A stretch of DNA of 64,000 bases from Ruminococcus flavefaciens. GTDB taxonomy: Bacteria > Bacillota > Clostridia > Oscillospirales > Ruminococcaceae. This document shows, in pieces, positions 42,881 to 51,295 of the stretch (its first letter is position 1; the number at the start of each line of letters is the position of its first letter). Made by a program: the position numbers and the translations under genes. The notes under the pieces are model-generated. The model worked only from the letters and a program-made list of their open reading frames with translations, searched no databases and was not told the DNA's origin. The stretch spans positions 1 through 64,000 of the forward strand of contig NZ_FRCT01000001.1 of NCBI RefSeq assembly GCF_900143025.1. The letters are read 5' to 3'.

Positions 42881-43005
42881 TGCAAATCCCCCTTTTCGTT
42901 ATTATAATAATAGATTGCTTACCGATAAAAAGCAATAGCTAATCGTTAAAAAGTGTATTTCTTTCTTATAATTTGTTAAGATTATATAAGAAAGGAACGA
43001 TTTTA

Positions 43006-43257
43006 ATGTCAAGGTCAATGAAAATATCCAAAGAAAACGAATTCAAGTACATTCAGCTTGGTTTGAATATAGCCTATTACAGAAAGCTTCAGGGACTTAC
43101 ACAGGAAGAGCTTGCGGAAATATCGGGAATAAGCCGCTCGCACATAAGTGCGATATAAGCTCCGAACATTATTCAGAACGTATCGCTTGAAGTAATATTT
43201 GATCTTGCCCGTGCGCTGAAGATCGAGCCGTATAAGCTTCTTGAATTCAGAGAATGA
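43006..43257 (+). pseudogene. XRE-family regulator interrupted by a stop codon
   Basis: An XRE domain starts at 43006 (FKYIQLGLNIAYYRKLQGLT, QEELAEISGISRSHISAI), then hits TAA at 43156-43158. The same frame continues without a break (APNIIQNVSLEVIFDLARAL, ending LLEFRE) to TGA at 43255. The family normally has Glu at the stop position (SHISAIE), so a single GAA-to-TAA change explains it. A good ribosome-binding site and an inverted TTTCTTATA/TATAAGAAA repeat precede it. It could also be a sequencing error. Confidence 0.8.
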
Positions 43258-43290
43258 ATCCTCCTGCGAAATCAGCAGGGGGATTTTTTT
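43257..43290. terminator. Terminator shared by XRE pseudogene and flavin reductase
   Basis: AATCCTCCTGC/GCAGGGGGATT stem followed by TTTTTT, between two convergent genes. Confidence 0.75.
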
Positions 43291-43798
43291 ATTCCTTTAC
43301 ATATACTCCCACGATCTCGGAAATATATGCACGGTGATAAGCGTCGCCGTTAAAGAATTTCTCGGGAATACCGTCATCTGTGAGAAAACCGCTTTCCTGA
43401 AGGTCGTAGCTGTAGAGCTTACGGCAAACGAGGACGAGCTCTGCTTCTTCAAATGTCATACAGCCGTCTATCTCAGCGGGAGTCAGACCTGTTTCCTTTG
43501 CCTTGTCAAAGTCTCTGCCTGAATGAGAGCCGCAGAAGGAAAGAGCTTTTCTGAATTCCTCACCGAAGAAAGATGCTGTGTAGCATTCGTTTTTCTCAAC
43601 GAAGCCATAGGTGTAGCGCGTAGGTCTGATGTAGCAGGTGAGGACATTTTTGTTCCAAAGAACTCCGAGCTGTCCCCACGATGCCGTCATCGTGTTGTAG
43701 CTTTCTTTGTTTCCGCCTGTCAGCAGCAGCCATTGCTTGCCGATCTTTTCAAACGGATTAAAGGAAAGCTCACTGATGTCAATTTGTTTGAAAGCCAT
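43289..43798 (-). CDS. Flavin reductase family protein
   Basis: A 169-residue FMN-binding split-barrel protein: FEKIGKQWLLLTGGNKESYNTMTASWGQLG and LTCYIRPTRYTYGF, then FGEEFRKALSFCGSHSGRDFDK. The T-A-S-W element binds flavin phosphate in this family. It may be a reductase or a simple flavoprotein such as flavoredoxin; the substrate is unknown. It is monocistronic and starts after GGAGAATCACC. Confidence 0.88.
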   Translation of the reverse strand: MAFKQIDISELSFNPFEKIGKQWLLLTGGNKESYNTMTASWGQLGVLWNKNVLTCYIRPTRYTYGFVEKNECYTASFFGEEFRKALSFCGSHSGRDFDKAKETGLTPAEIDGCMTFEEAELVLVCRKLYSYDLQESGFLTDDGIPEKFFNGDAYHRAYISEIVGVYVKE

Positions 43799-43857
43799 GG
43801 TGATTCTCCTTTTCTATGATTTATATTTTATTCAGAATTACCGCGGCTTATGATACG

Positions 43858-44613
43858 TCAGTAAGTCTTTAGCGCACTTTTATAGCGCAGGCGGAGCTTA
43901 TCGGTGATAAGCGCAATAAATTCTGAATTTGTAGGTTTTCCCTTGCCTGTATCCACGGTATAGCCGAAGAAGGCATTAAGTGTATCAACATTTCCTCTGT
44001 CCCATGCTATTTCTATAGCGTGGCGGATAGCGCGTTCTACGCGTGAAGAGGTGGTATCGTAAATACCTGCCACAGTTGGATACAGGAGCTTTGTTACGCT
44101 GTCAAGGAGAGTTTTGTCCTTGATAGAATAGAGTATAGCTGTTCTCAGGTAGTGATAGCCTTTTATATGTGCAGGAACGCCCAGCTGATGGATCATATCC
44201 GTAACAACTACTTCCATGTCATCGCTGAAGCTGTTGACTCTGTCTCCGAGAGCGGAGTTTATAGCACTGCAAAGGTCATCGGCACTGCACGGACGGAGCA
44301 GAAATTTAGAAGCACCGTTTTCCGTTACCTGTCTTTCGATGAATTCGTTGTCGTAAGCAGACGTTATGATAAATACGGGAGTTTTTATACCCAGCTCCTT
44401 GACGTTTCTCATAACGGATATAACGTCGCCGTTCTGTGAGGCTATATCCATTACCGCAACATCGGGCGGATCTTTTTTGATAGACTCAAATATTATACCA
44501 CAGTCATTGCGTCTTGTATACGCATACATTCCCTTTTCGCGGAGCTTGTTTGCTATGCTCACGCCTGTCTCGGCAGAATCATCTCCGATAAGTACTTTTA
44601 CCTTGTTATTCAT
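43858..44613 (-). CDS. spo0A: Spo0A-type response regulator
   Basis: A 251-residue sporulation master regulator. The receiver domain at 1-115 has the acidic pair D11/D12 and the phospho-acceptor D56 (VAVMDI). The C-terminal Spo0A domain includes MIHQLGVPAHIKGYHYLRTAI and SSRVERAIRHAIEIAWDRG with the DNA-recognition helix. The usual Lys-Pro at the end of the receiver is Arg-Pro (FLLRPCS), which may change phosphorylation behaviour. It is monocistronic. spoIVB, its common neighbour, is absent from the window. Confidence 0.92.
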   Translation of the reverse strand: MNNKVKVLIGDDSAETGVSIANKLREKGMYAYTRRNDCGIIFESIKKDPPDVAVMDIASQNGDVISVMRNVKELGIKTPVFIITSAYDNEFIERQVTENGASKFLLRPCSADDLCSAINSALGDRVNSFSDDMEVVVTDMIHQLGVPAHIKGYHYLRTAILYSIKDKTLLDSVTKLLYPTVAGIYDTTSSRVERAIRHAIEIAWDRGNVDTLNAFFGYTVDTGKGKPTNSEFIALITDKLRLRYKSALKTY

Positions 44614-44802
44614 GATTTATACCTCCTTTTGTACAGCGGTTTTCGACCGCTTAATAATGATATCACATCACAAAAGGAGCTGCAACGTTTTATTTTAAGG
44701 AATAAAGCAGTAATTGTTCGGAAAATGTATTACAAGAGAGGCGGTGAAAAAAGCCGTCGGAAAAGGTTGTCGCAAAAGACGGAAAATGTGCGGAAATGCA
44801 TA

Positions 44803-46113
44803 TTACTTCCGTTTTTTTCTGTGCAGGATAGCCTCAGACATTTCTCTTACGTTTGTTCCCTCGGGGAAAAGCTTGTCGGCAAGTTTCTGAAGAGCGTTTT
44901 TCCTGACCTTTTCTGTATGAACAGGGGCGAGCTTTGGCTCACTTGCGGCTTTACCCCATTTTTTCTTCTCTTTATCCGTAAGATGCGGGAAAATAATATC
45001 TCTGTCGCCGATATAGCTGTGTTTTTCGAGAAATTCCAGCGGCAGCCGACAGCCTTCGCTGCCGTATTTCCCGATGAAATCCCCGAAATGAAAGTCCAGC
45101 ATATCTCTGAAATCATCTCTGCCCTCTATTATCTTAGGATTTTTCTCCATTGCGTTTATGAGAGTCCTCTGCATTTCGGTCTCAGGTTCAAAGTCACTGA
45201 TAAATGAAAGCGGACCAAGTACCATAAAGCCTATCATATGTTCATCGAGACAGAAATCGCTGTGGGCTTTTTTATTCTGCGGCACATCGAAGCCGTAAGC
45301 CGCATAAAGTGCAAAGGCTGTTCTGATAGCCATGCATTTTTCGCTGTCTATCTCATACAGGAGCTTATCCTCGATATAGCCGCGAAGCCTTCCCGATTTT
45401 ACCATGAGCGGCTGTGCAGACTGAAGCAGTATAGCCTTTAGACCTCTTACGATAGCGGCTTCGACATCGTGTGAAAAGTCGCCGCCTATATGGAGGATAT
45501 TATCTGCATTAACGCCCGATTTCTTGATAACGGCATCGAGATAAGCGGTTTCTGCGGAATCGGGGATATTCTGTTCTGCGGGGATTATCACGGAATCATA
45601 TTCGCCGTAGCCGCAGTCGCAGAGTATCTTGACCACCACATCGCGGGGATAATAGGACGCAGAGGTAATGATTATCCTGTTTTTGCAGTCCTTAGCCTTA
45701 TCAAAGAGGAGCTTTCCTATTTTTCGCGGAAAAGCGAAATGCTGTATCAGGTCACATTCCCTTGTCATGAGCCTTTCTCTGCCCGTAGGAGTGATGCCGC
45801 TCATTTTAGCGAGTATATTATAAATCTTTTCAAGGGTAACATTGCCCTTAGGACCGTACTTTTTTTCAGCTGCCTTCTGAGCCTCTATGCGCAGCGCTGT
45901 GAAGGTCTTGTTTGAGGTATTGAGCAGCGAGAAGTCCTCTTCCATAAAGAGAAACATATCCTCAGGCTTGGAAAATGGCGTGAGAACGAGAGTATCCCAC
46001 AGCTTGAAGCTAATGGCTTTGTGGTCGTTTCTCTCCACCTCATGGAGCATTTTTACGAGTATTTCGTCCTGTGCCGCAGACAGCGGTCTTTTGGGGTGAA
46101 ATTCTCCGTCCAT
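44803..46113 (-). CDS. HAD-like protein lacking the nucleophile Asp
   Basis: A 436-residue protein resembling the HAD hydrolases often attached to glycosyltransferases. Motif I, usually FDIFDTL, reads SFKLWDTLV, so the nucleophilic Asp is Lys, while the second Asp remains. The later IITSASYYPRDVV and HIGGDFSHDVEAA match motifs II and IV, and GLKAILL follows. The C-terminal ~170 residues (FMVLGPLSFISDFEPETE; a lysine-rich end) are not recognised. It ends the glgP-GH95-GH26 operon, 15 bases after GH26. It is probably not a phosphatase. Confidence 0.72.
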   Translation of the reverse strand: MDGEFHPKRPLSAAQDEILVKMLHEVERNDHKAISFKLWDTLVLTPFSKPEDMFLFMEEDFSLLNTSNKTFTALRIEAQKAAEKKYGPKGNVTLEKIYNILAKMSGITPTGRERLMTRECDLIQHFAFPRKIGKLLFDKAKDCKNRIIITSASYYPRDVVVKILCDCGYGEYDSVIIPAEQNIPDSAETAYLDAVIKKSGVNADNILHIGGDFSHDVEAAIVRGLKAILLQSAQPLMVKSGRLRGYIEDKLLYEIDSEKCMAIRTAFALYAAYGFDVPQNKKAHSDFCLDEHMIGFMVLGPLSFISDFEPETEMQRTLINAMEKNPKIIEGRDDFRDMLDFHFGDFIGKYGSEGCRLPLEFLEKHSYIGDRDIIFPHLTDKEKKKWGKAASEPKLAPVHTEKVRKNALQKLADKLFPEGTNVREMSEAILHRKKRK

Positions 46114-46128
46114 TGAAAAACCTCCTTT

Positions 46129-47808
46129 TTAGTCGGTCGTTTTTGTTTCTTTCTCAGAAGCTTCTTCTGTACTTTTTTCAGCTTCAGGCGGCTCAATGCC
46201 CCTGAGCTTGCGGTATTCATCGAGGGTCATGGCACCGTCGGAGTTATATGCTCTTACAAGAGCGTCCTTGCTGGTGAATTCCTCGTTGTATTCGCCTTTT
46301 TCATTCTGTATGTACTTTCCGTACCATACGCCGAAGAACGACCATACAGCGTTATCGCGGAAAGCAGCGTCCATATCGGGAACGCTTCCGCACTCGCTTA
46401 TAGCGATGAGCTTGTCACTGCCCACGAATTTCTGAACAGCTGCAAATTCCTCATAAAATTTGTTTCCGTAGTCCTTTTCGTTCTTGAAGTAAAGGTCAAC
46501 GGCAGCGATATCGAAGGTACGTCTGTCAACGAGAGTCGTGTCGCTCTGACCGTTCCATACCCATATGAGGTTGTCCAGCTCGAAATACTTGGTGAAGCGG
46601 TCGTAAATAAGGTTCCACAGCCATTTATAGGCATCTGCCCCCTTTGCGCCCCACCAGTACCAGTTGCCGTAGCCCTCGGGGAGAGGTCTCCAGAGTACAG
46701 GTACTCCCCTGTTTTTCAGGGAGGTGAGCTGACCTGCCATATTATCTATATCCAGTATGAGACCGTAACATTCCTTGGAAATATTTCCCTTGCTGTAAAG
46801 CTCGCGGATCTCCTCCTCGTTGAGTTCGGCTATTTTTTCCTCAGTAACGGCTTTTGAAAGGTCAAAATCCGTATCATCGGCGTGTATCGCGCTTTTCTTG
46901 TCGGAAGGCGAAGCCCAGTACCAGCTTACGCATGAGATACCGCCGTCCAGATACCACTGAGCAGCAGCGTCCACTTCCTTGAAGCCCTCATCGAAGCTGT
47001 TTCGTGATACCTCAAGGTTTGAGAAGCGTATAACGGGGTATTTGCCTGTAGTACGGTAGATAAGGTCAAGCTCGGTATTTTCTCCGCCGTAAGCGTACTG
47101 ACCTGTTATCATGTATTTTCCGTAGTTTTCGGATAGGAAGCTCATAAGCTCCTTAGCAGATTTTCCTGCATTTTTGTTTACCAGCTCGCCCTTTGCGTCA
47201 TAGCTTATGTCGCTGAGGGAGGTATTGTTCTCGATTTTGAGATAATCGAGGCACATATCGCCGTTTTCGGGAGTAATTTCAAGCTTCTGCTTGCCCTTTG
47301 TAAGGAAAACGCCGTATACAGTGATATATGTGAACTGATTGTTGTCTGTAGTCTTGAATACGGTAAGCTGTTCGTCGCCGAGCTTTAAGCGGCAGTTTAC
47401 AGCCTTATCCGATAATATATTGAAAGAAAGGTCATAGTGCTGATTGCTGGGGACATCTATCTCAAAAACAACAGAAGCCTTGCCCTCGTTTCCAAATTTG
47501 GTAACATAGCCGTCACCGCTGAATTCGGGCTTGTTTGTATCAACAGCAGCACCGCCCTTTAACTCGGCTTTTTCGGCTTCGTAGAGGTTGCCCGACTGTT
47601 TCTTCTCTATTTCTGGGAAGGTAACGGGATAGTCGGGGAAGGTCTCAACAGGCTCTGTGGTAGCAGGTTCTGTAGTCTTTTTGGCAGTAGTTTCCTCTAT
47701 GATAGGCACAGAGGAAGTAATAGGTTTTTTGCTGTTGCTGCAAGCCGCAAAAACAGAAGCTCCCGCTCCTATTGCCACAGCTACAGCAGCTATCTTGCGA
47801 ATATCCAT
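46129..47808 (-). CDS. GH26 beta-mannanase-like lipoprotein with CBM35-like module
   Basis: A 559-residue lipoprotein (lipobox VFAAC, Cys 23). A Thr/Pro linker leads to a CBM35-like module at ~75-195 (NLYEAEKAELKGG...GYVTKFG...CLDYLKIE), then a GH26 domain from ~215. The acid/base region reads WRPLPEGYGNWYWWG with the catalytic Glu kept, though the preceding His of most members is Pro. The nucleophile Glu is in AISECG. It should cut beta-mannan or a related glycan at the cell surface. It is encoded between the GH95 and HAD genes. Confidence 0.87.
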   Translation of the reverse strand: MDIRKIAAVAVAIGAGASVFAACSNSKKPITSSVPIIEETTAKKTTEPATTEPVETFPDYPVTFPEIEKKQSGNLYEAEKAELKGGAAVDTNKPEFSGDGYVTKFGNEGKASVVFEIDVPSNQHYDLSFNILSDKAVNCRLKLGDEQLTVFKTTDNNQFTYITVYGVFLTKGKQKLEITPENGDMCLDYLKIENNTSLSDISYDAKGELVNKNAGKSAKELMSFLSENYGKYMITGQYAYGGENTELDLIYRTTGKYPVIRFSNLEVSRNSFDEGFKEVDAAAQWYLDGGISCVSWYWASPSDKKSAIHADDTDFDLSKAVTEEKIAELNEEEIRELYSKGNISKECYGLILDIDNMAGQLTSLKNRGVPVLWRPLPEGYGNWYWWGAKGADAYKWLWNLIYDRFTKYFELDNLIWVWNGQSDTTLVDRRTFDIAAVDLYFKNEKDYGNKFYEEFAAVQKFVGSDKLIAISECGSVPDMDAAFRDNAVWSFFGVWYGKYIQNEKGEYNEEFTSKDALVRAYNSDGAMTLDEYRKLRGIEPPEAEKSTEEASEKETKTTD

Positions 47809-47827
47809 TTATTCCTCCTATGGATCT

Positions 47828-50149
47828 TTAGGATTTGACAGTATAAGTCTTGCCCTTTTCCGTATTGAAGATGATAACACCGTCCTCAATACGTGAATTT
47901 ACGGATATACCGTCACAGGTAATGCTTGCAACGCAGTTTGCGCGGAGGTGCATCTCTCCGTCAGCTTCTGAATATATCTCAGCTGTAGTAAGCTTGCTCT
48001 CTACCCAATAGATATCGAATGTATATCCACCCTTTGCTTTAAGACCCTTTACATGGCCTGTTTTCCACTCGTCAGGGAGTGCAGGTAGCAGGTCTATCTC
48101 GCCGCCGCAGCTCTGTAAAAGAGCCTCTGCGATAGCGGCAGTGCCGCCGAAATTAGCGTCTAACTGGAAGGAATGTTCGGAATTGGTCATATTCGGATTT
48201 GTAGAATGTGAGAGCAGGCGTTTGAGGTTTTCGTATACCATGCGGCTGTCGTAGAGTCTTGCCCACATATTGGTTATCCATGCGCAGCTCCAGCCCTTTT
48301 TGCCGCCGCCGTTGATAAGTCTGCGGACAAGGGTAGCTCTTGCAGCGTCCGCAAGCTTAGGAGTTCTGTACGGATTTATAAGGTCAGCAGGGTGCAGTGC
48401 GAAGAGCTGAGAGATATGCTTGTGACCTATGTCAGACTCATCATAATCCTTTGACCATTCCATTATCTGTCCGTACTTGCCTACCTGTGGCAGTGGGAGT
48501 TTCTGCATCATAGTTCTCAGCTTATCTGCAAATGCGTTGTCTCTGCCGAGAATATGTGCAGCATTGATGACATCGGCAAAAAGGACGGTGATTATCTGCA
48601 TATCAATTGCAGGACCCATGCAAAGGCTTGCCTTTACGCCGTTTTCGTCGATATACTCGTTTTCGGGAGAAACCGACGGACCTGTAACAAGTCTGCCGCT
48701 GCCGTCATCTGTGAGGTATTCGGTGTAGAATTCGGCAGCCTCCTTTAAAATATGGTATTTATCCTCAAGGAATTCCTTATCGAGGGTGTATTCATAGTGT
48801 TCGTAGATATGCAGGGCAAGCCATGCACCGCCCATAGGCCATATGCTTGAAGTCCTGCACTCGTCCTGAGGCACGGTATCGCCCCAGATATCGGTAGTAT
48901 TATGGCATACGAAGCCCTTGTGTATGCCGTACATTTCCTTTGCTGTGACTCTTCCGTTGCCGCAGATGCGCTCCATAAGGTCAAAGAGAGGCAGGTGGCA
49001 CTCGGAAAGGTTGCAGCTTTCTGCTATCCAGTAGCTCATTTCGGTGTTGATATTGAGCTCATAGCGGCTGCCCGAGGGCGATGACATCTGGTCATTCCAC
49101 AAGCCCTGTATATTAGCAGGCTGAGTACCGGGACGGCTGCATGATATCATAAGGTATCTTCCGAAATTGAAGTAGAGCTCTATGAGCTTATTGTCGTGGA
49201 TAAGTCTTTCACACTCGGTATTGTCAAGCTCATCACCTTTGAGGCGGTCGATACGCTCGTCAGTATTCATCAGAGCAAGATCCTCTTCCTCGCTGTTATC
49301 GTTGAGAGAGAGCTCAACGCGGTCGAAAAGCTCCCTGTAGTCGTTTACGTGGCGGTAGTAAAGCTCCTCGAAATCGCACTGGAGAGCCATTTCAGTATCC
49401 ACCTGAGCTGACTCCTCGTACATTTCACTGTAAAAGCTTGTTCTGACCGAGAGGACTATCATTACCTCATCGGCATTTTTTACGCATATCCTGCTGCCGA
49501 CTGTACTGAGCTCGCCGCCCTTTGAGGAAGCGCCGAGACAGGCTGCGAAGAATATGCCGTTTTTGCTGCCGCTGCCGCCGTTGAAGAGTATCATGTTCTT
49601 ACCGCAGGGGCGGTTGTCGTCATAATAGTCATCTCTGCCGCCTATGCAGCAGGAAAGAGATACAGAAGCAGGCTCTGATGCAGATATGCGCATGACCATG
49701 ACTTCGTCGGGAGCGGATACAAAGTATTCTTTTGTATATGTTACGCCGTTCACGGTAAAGGAAGCATCAGCAACAGCGCTTCCGATATCGAGACTGCGGG
49801 AATATTCACGGGCTTTTCCGTTTAGCTGGAGCTCAAGCTCCAGTTCTCCGAGGGGCATATAGCGGCGCATATTGGGAGTAACTCCCTGCATTTTGCTGAA
49901 GGCTGTGTCCTCAGCTTCAGCCACCTTTCCTTCTGCAAGGAGCCTTCTTACTTCTGCGAAGCCCTCCTTTGCGTCAGGGTTTATTCTGTGACGCAGACCA
50001 CCGGACCAGACAGAATCCTCGTTTATTACGATATTCTCGTTGTCAGGTGTTCCGTATATCATTGCGCCGATACGTCCGTTTCCGATAGGGAGAGCCTCTG
50101 AGAAGCTCTCAGCAGGTGAATTGTATTTCATTAAAGTTTCAGTACTCAT
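47828..50149 (-). CDS. GH95 alpha-L-fucosidase/galactosidase-type glycoside hydrolase
   Basis: A 773-residue family 95 enzyme. The N-terminal domain starts YNSPAESFSEALPIGNGRIGAMIYG and has NEDSVWSGG. The (alpha/alpha)6 barrel contains SRPGTQPANIQGLWND, TEMSYWIAESCNLSE and WPMGGAWLALHIYEHY, with a C-terminal beta domain. No signal peptide is seen, so it acts in the cytosol on imported oligosaccharides, probably releasing alpha-1,2-L-fucose or L-galactose. It is third in the glgP operon. Confidence 0.93.
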   Translation of the reverse strand: MSTETLMKYNSPAESFSEALPIGNGRIGAMIYGTPDNENIVINEDSVWSGGLRHRINPDAKEGFAEVRRLLAEGKVAEAEDTAFSKMQGVTPNMRRYMPLGELELELQLNGKAREYSRSLDIGSAVADASFTVNGVTYTKEYFVSAPDEVMVMRISASEPASVSLSCCIGGRDDYYDDNRPCGKNMILFNGGSGSKNGIFFAACLGASSKGGELSTVGSRICVKNADEVMIVLSVRTSFYSEMYEESAQVDTEMALQCDFEELYYRHVNDYRELFDRVELSLNDNSEEEDLALMNTDERIDRLKGDELDNTECERLIHDNKLIELYFNFGRYLMISCSRPGTQPANIQGLWNDQMSSPSGSRYELNINTEMSYWIAESCNLSECHLPLFDLMERICGNGRVTAKEMYGIHKGFVCHNTTDIWGDTVPQDECRTSSIWPMGGAWLALHIYEHYEYTLDKEFLEDKYHILKEAAEFYTEYLTDDGSGRLVTGPSVSPENEYIDENGVKASLCMGPAIDMQIITVLFADVINAAHILGRDNAFADKLRTMMQKLPLPQVGKYGQIMEWSKDYDESDIGHKHISQLFALHPADLINPYRTPKLADAARATLVRRLINGGGKKGWSCAWITNMWARLYDSRMVYENLKRLLSHSTNPNMTNSEHSFQLDANFGGTAAIAEALLQSCGGEIDLLPALPDEWKTGHVKGLKAKGGYTFDIYWVESKLTTAEIYSEADGEMHLRANCVASITCDGISVNSRIEDGVIIFNTEKGKTYTVKS

Positions 50150-50197
50150 TATTAAGATCTCCTATAGGATTATGAATCGTTGCAGACAATGCCTATA

Positions 50198-51259
50198 TCA
50201 GGATTTAGGCAGAGACATGAATATCTTGAAGCCTTCCTCAGAGGGCGTAAAAGTTATTCTGCCTTTGAGTGCGGCAGCTCGGTCGGACATATTTTTCAGA
50301 CCTATGCCGCTTTCTTTTATTTCAGAGCAGCAGCCGTTGTCCTCCAGCATTAGCTGATAGAATCCCGGGTGCTCGCGGATAATGATGTTTATTTTATTGC
50401 CGTTTGAATGTTTTACGGCGTTTGAAAGTCCTTCCTTTACCACACCGATAATGCAGAGCTTTATATTGCCTGCGATATTATCGCTTACATCGCAGTCCAG
50501 CTTAACGCTGAAACGGCTGTCAACTGTGCTTATGCTGTCCTCTATGACCTTTTTCAGGTCTATGGAATCGTCGTGAAGGTCGTGGACGCTTTCGCGTATG
50601 CTTGTCATAGCGCTGTCAAGAGTAGATTTAAGGCTTTCCAGCGGTTCTTTCAGCTGTTCGTCCTTATTTATGACTATGAGGGCACCTGACTGCAAAAGCG
50701 AGCGAGTGAGCATATGTCCCACATTGTCGTGTATCTCGCGGGCGATGCGGTTTCTTTCCTTCATTGTAGCAAGGTGTATCTCGTTATCCTGAGCAGCAGC
50801 AAGACGCAGGTTCTGTTCAGCAAGCTGTCTGTTCTTGCCTGCAACCTCGTCACGGAGAGAGGTGAGGACAGAAACAGTTTCTTCAAGGTTAGAAACTCTC
50901 TTGTATATTATGATCGTTACTGCAAATGCGGCACCTGTGAGTATGAGCTGTTCTGCCCTGAGCTGATCCAGCTTTAGCATTACAGTCACCGCAGGCAGTA
51001 TGAGCCACCATTTCTTCTCCCACAGAGCGTCGTAGAGCAGCAGGGGGAGTGAACACAGCATAAGCGGAAAAACTCCGCATGATACCGAGCATAGAGCTAT
51101 CAGGACAGAAGCAAATACAGTGCCCGTAAGCAGCTGTGCCGAGGCTGAAACAGTCAGTGTTATCAGTGTTATGATAACGGGAGCTGTAAAGCTTTCTGAC
51201 ATAACGATGCTCATAAGGCATATAAGGACTATTGCAAGCTTGTCAATAAGTCGGTTCAA
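50198..51259 (-). CDS. NarL-type sensor histidine kinase, orphan
   Basis: A 353-residue membrane kinase. About five to six helices cover 1-125, a coiled coil runs at ~130-165, the HisKA_3 H-box is ERNRIAREIHDNVGHML, and the HATPase has N-box KEGLSNAVKHSNG, LEDNGCC and GIGLKNMSDRA. It starts at a TTG. Kinases of this class pair with LuxR-type regulators, but none is adjacent. It lies inside the operon of glycogen phosphorylase and glycoside hydrolases. The signal is unknown. Confidence 0.9.
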   Translation of the reverse strand: MNRLIDKLAIVLICLMSIVMSESFTAPVIITLITLTVSASAQLLTGTVFASVLIALCSVSCGVFPLMLCSLPLLLYDALWEKKWWLILPAVTVMLKLDQLRAEQLILTGAAFAVTIIIYKRVSNLEETVSVLTSLRDEVAGKNRQLAEQNLRLAAAQDNEIHLATMKERNRIAREIHDNVGHMLTRSLLQSGALIVINKDEQLKEPLESLKSTLDSAMTSIRESVHDLHDDSIDLKKVIEDSISTVDSRFSVKLDCDVSDNIAGNIKLCIIGVVKEGLSNAVKHSNGNKINIIIREHPGFYQLMLEDNGCCSEIKESGIGLKNMSDRAAALKGRITFTPSEEGFKIFMSLPKS

Positions 51260-51295
51260 GCGTTCACCGCCCTTCGGGAAAGTGGTAAAAGGTGA

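Noticed and set aside
50198..51259. Two-component pair with a response regulator next door
   Set aside because: Both neighbours are enzymes (glgP and GH95); the nearest receiver protein, Spo0A, is 6 kb away and is not a NarL-type partner.
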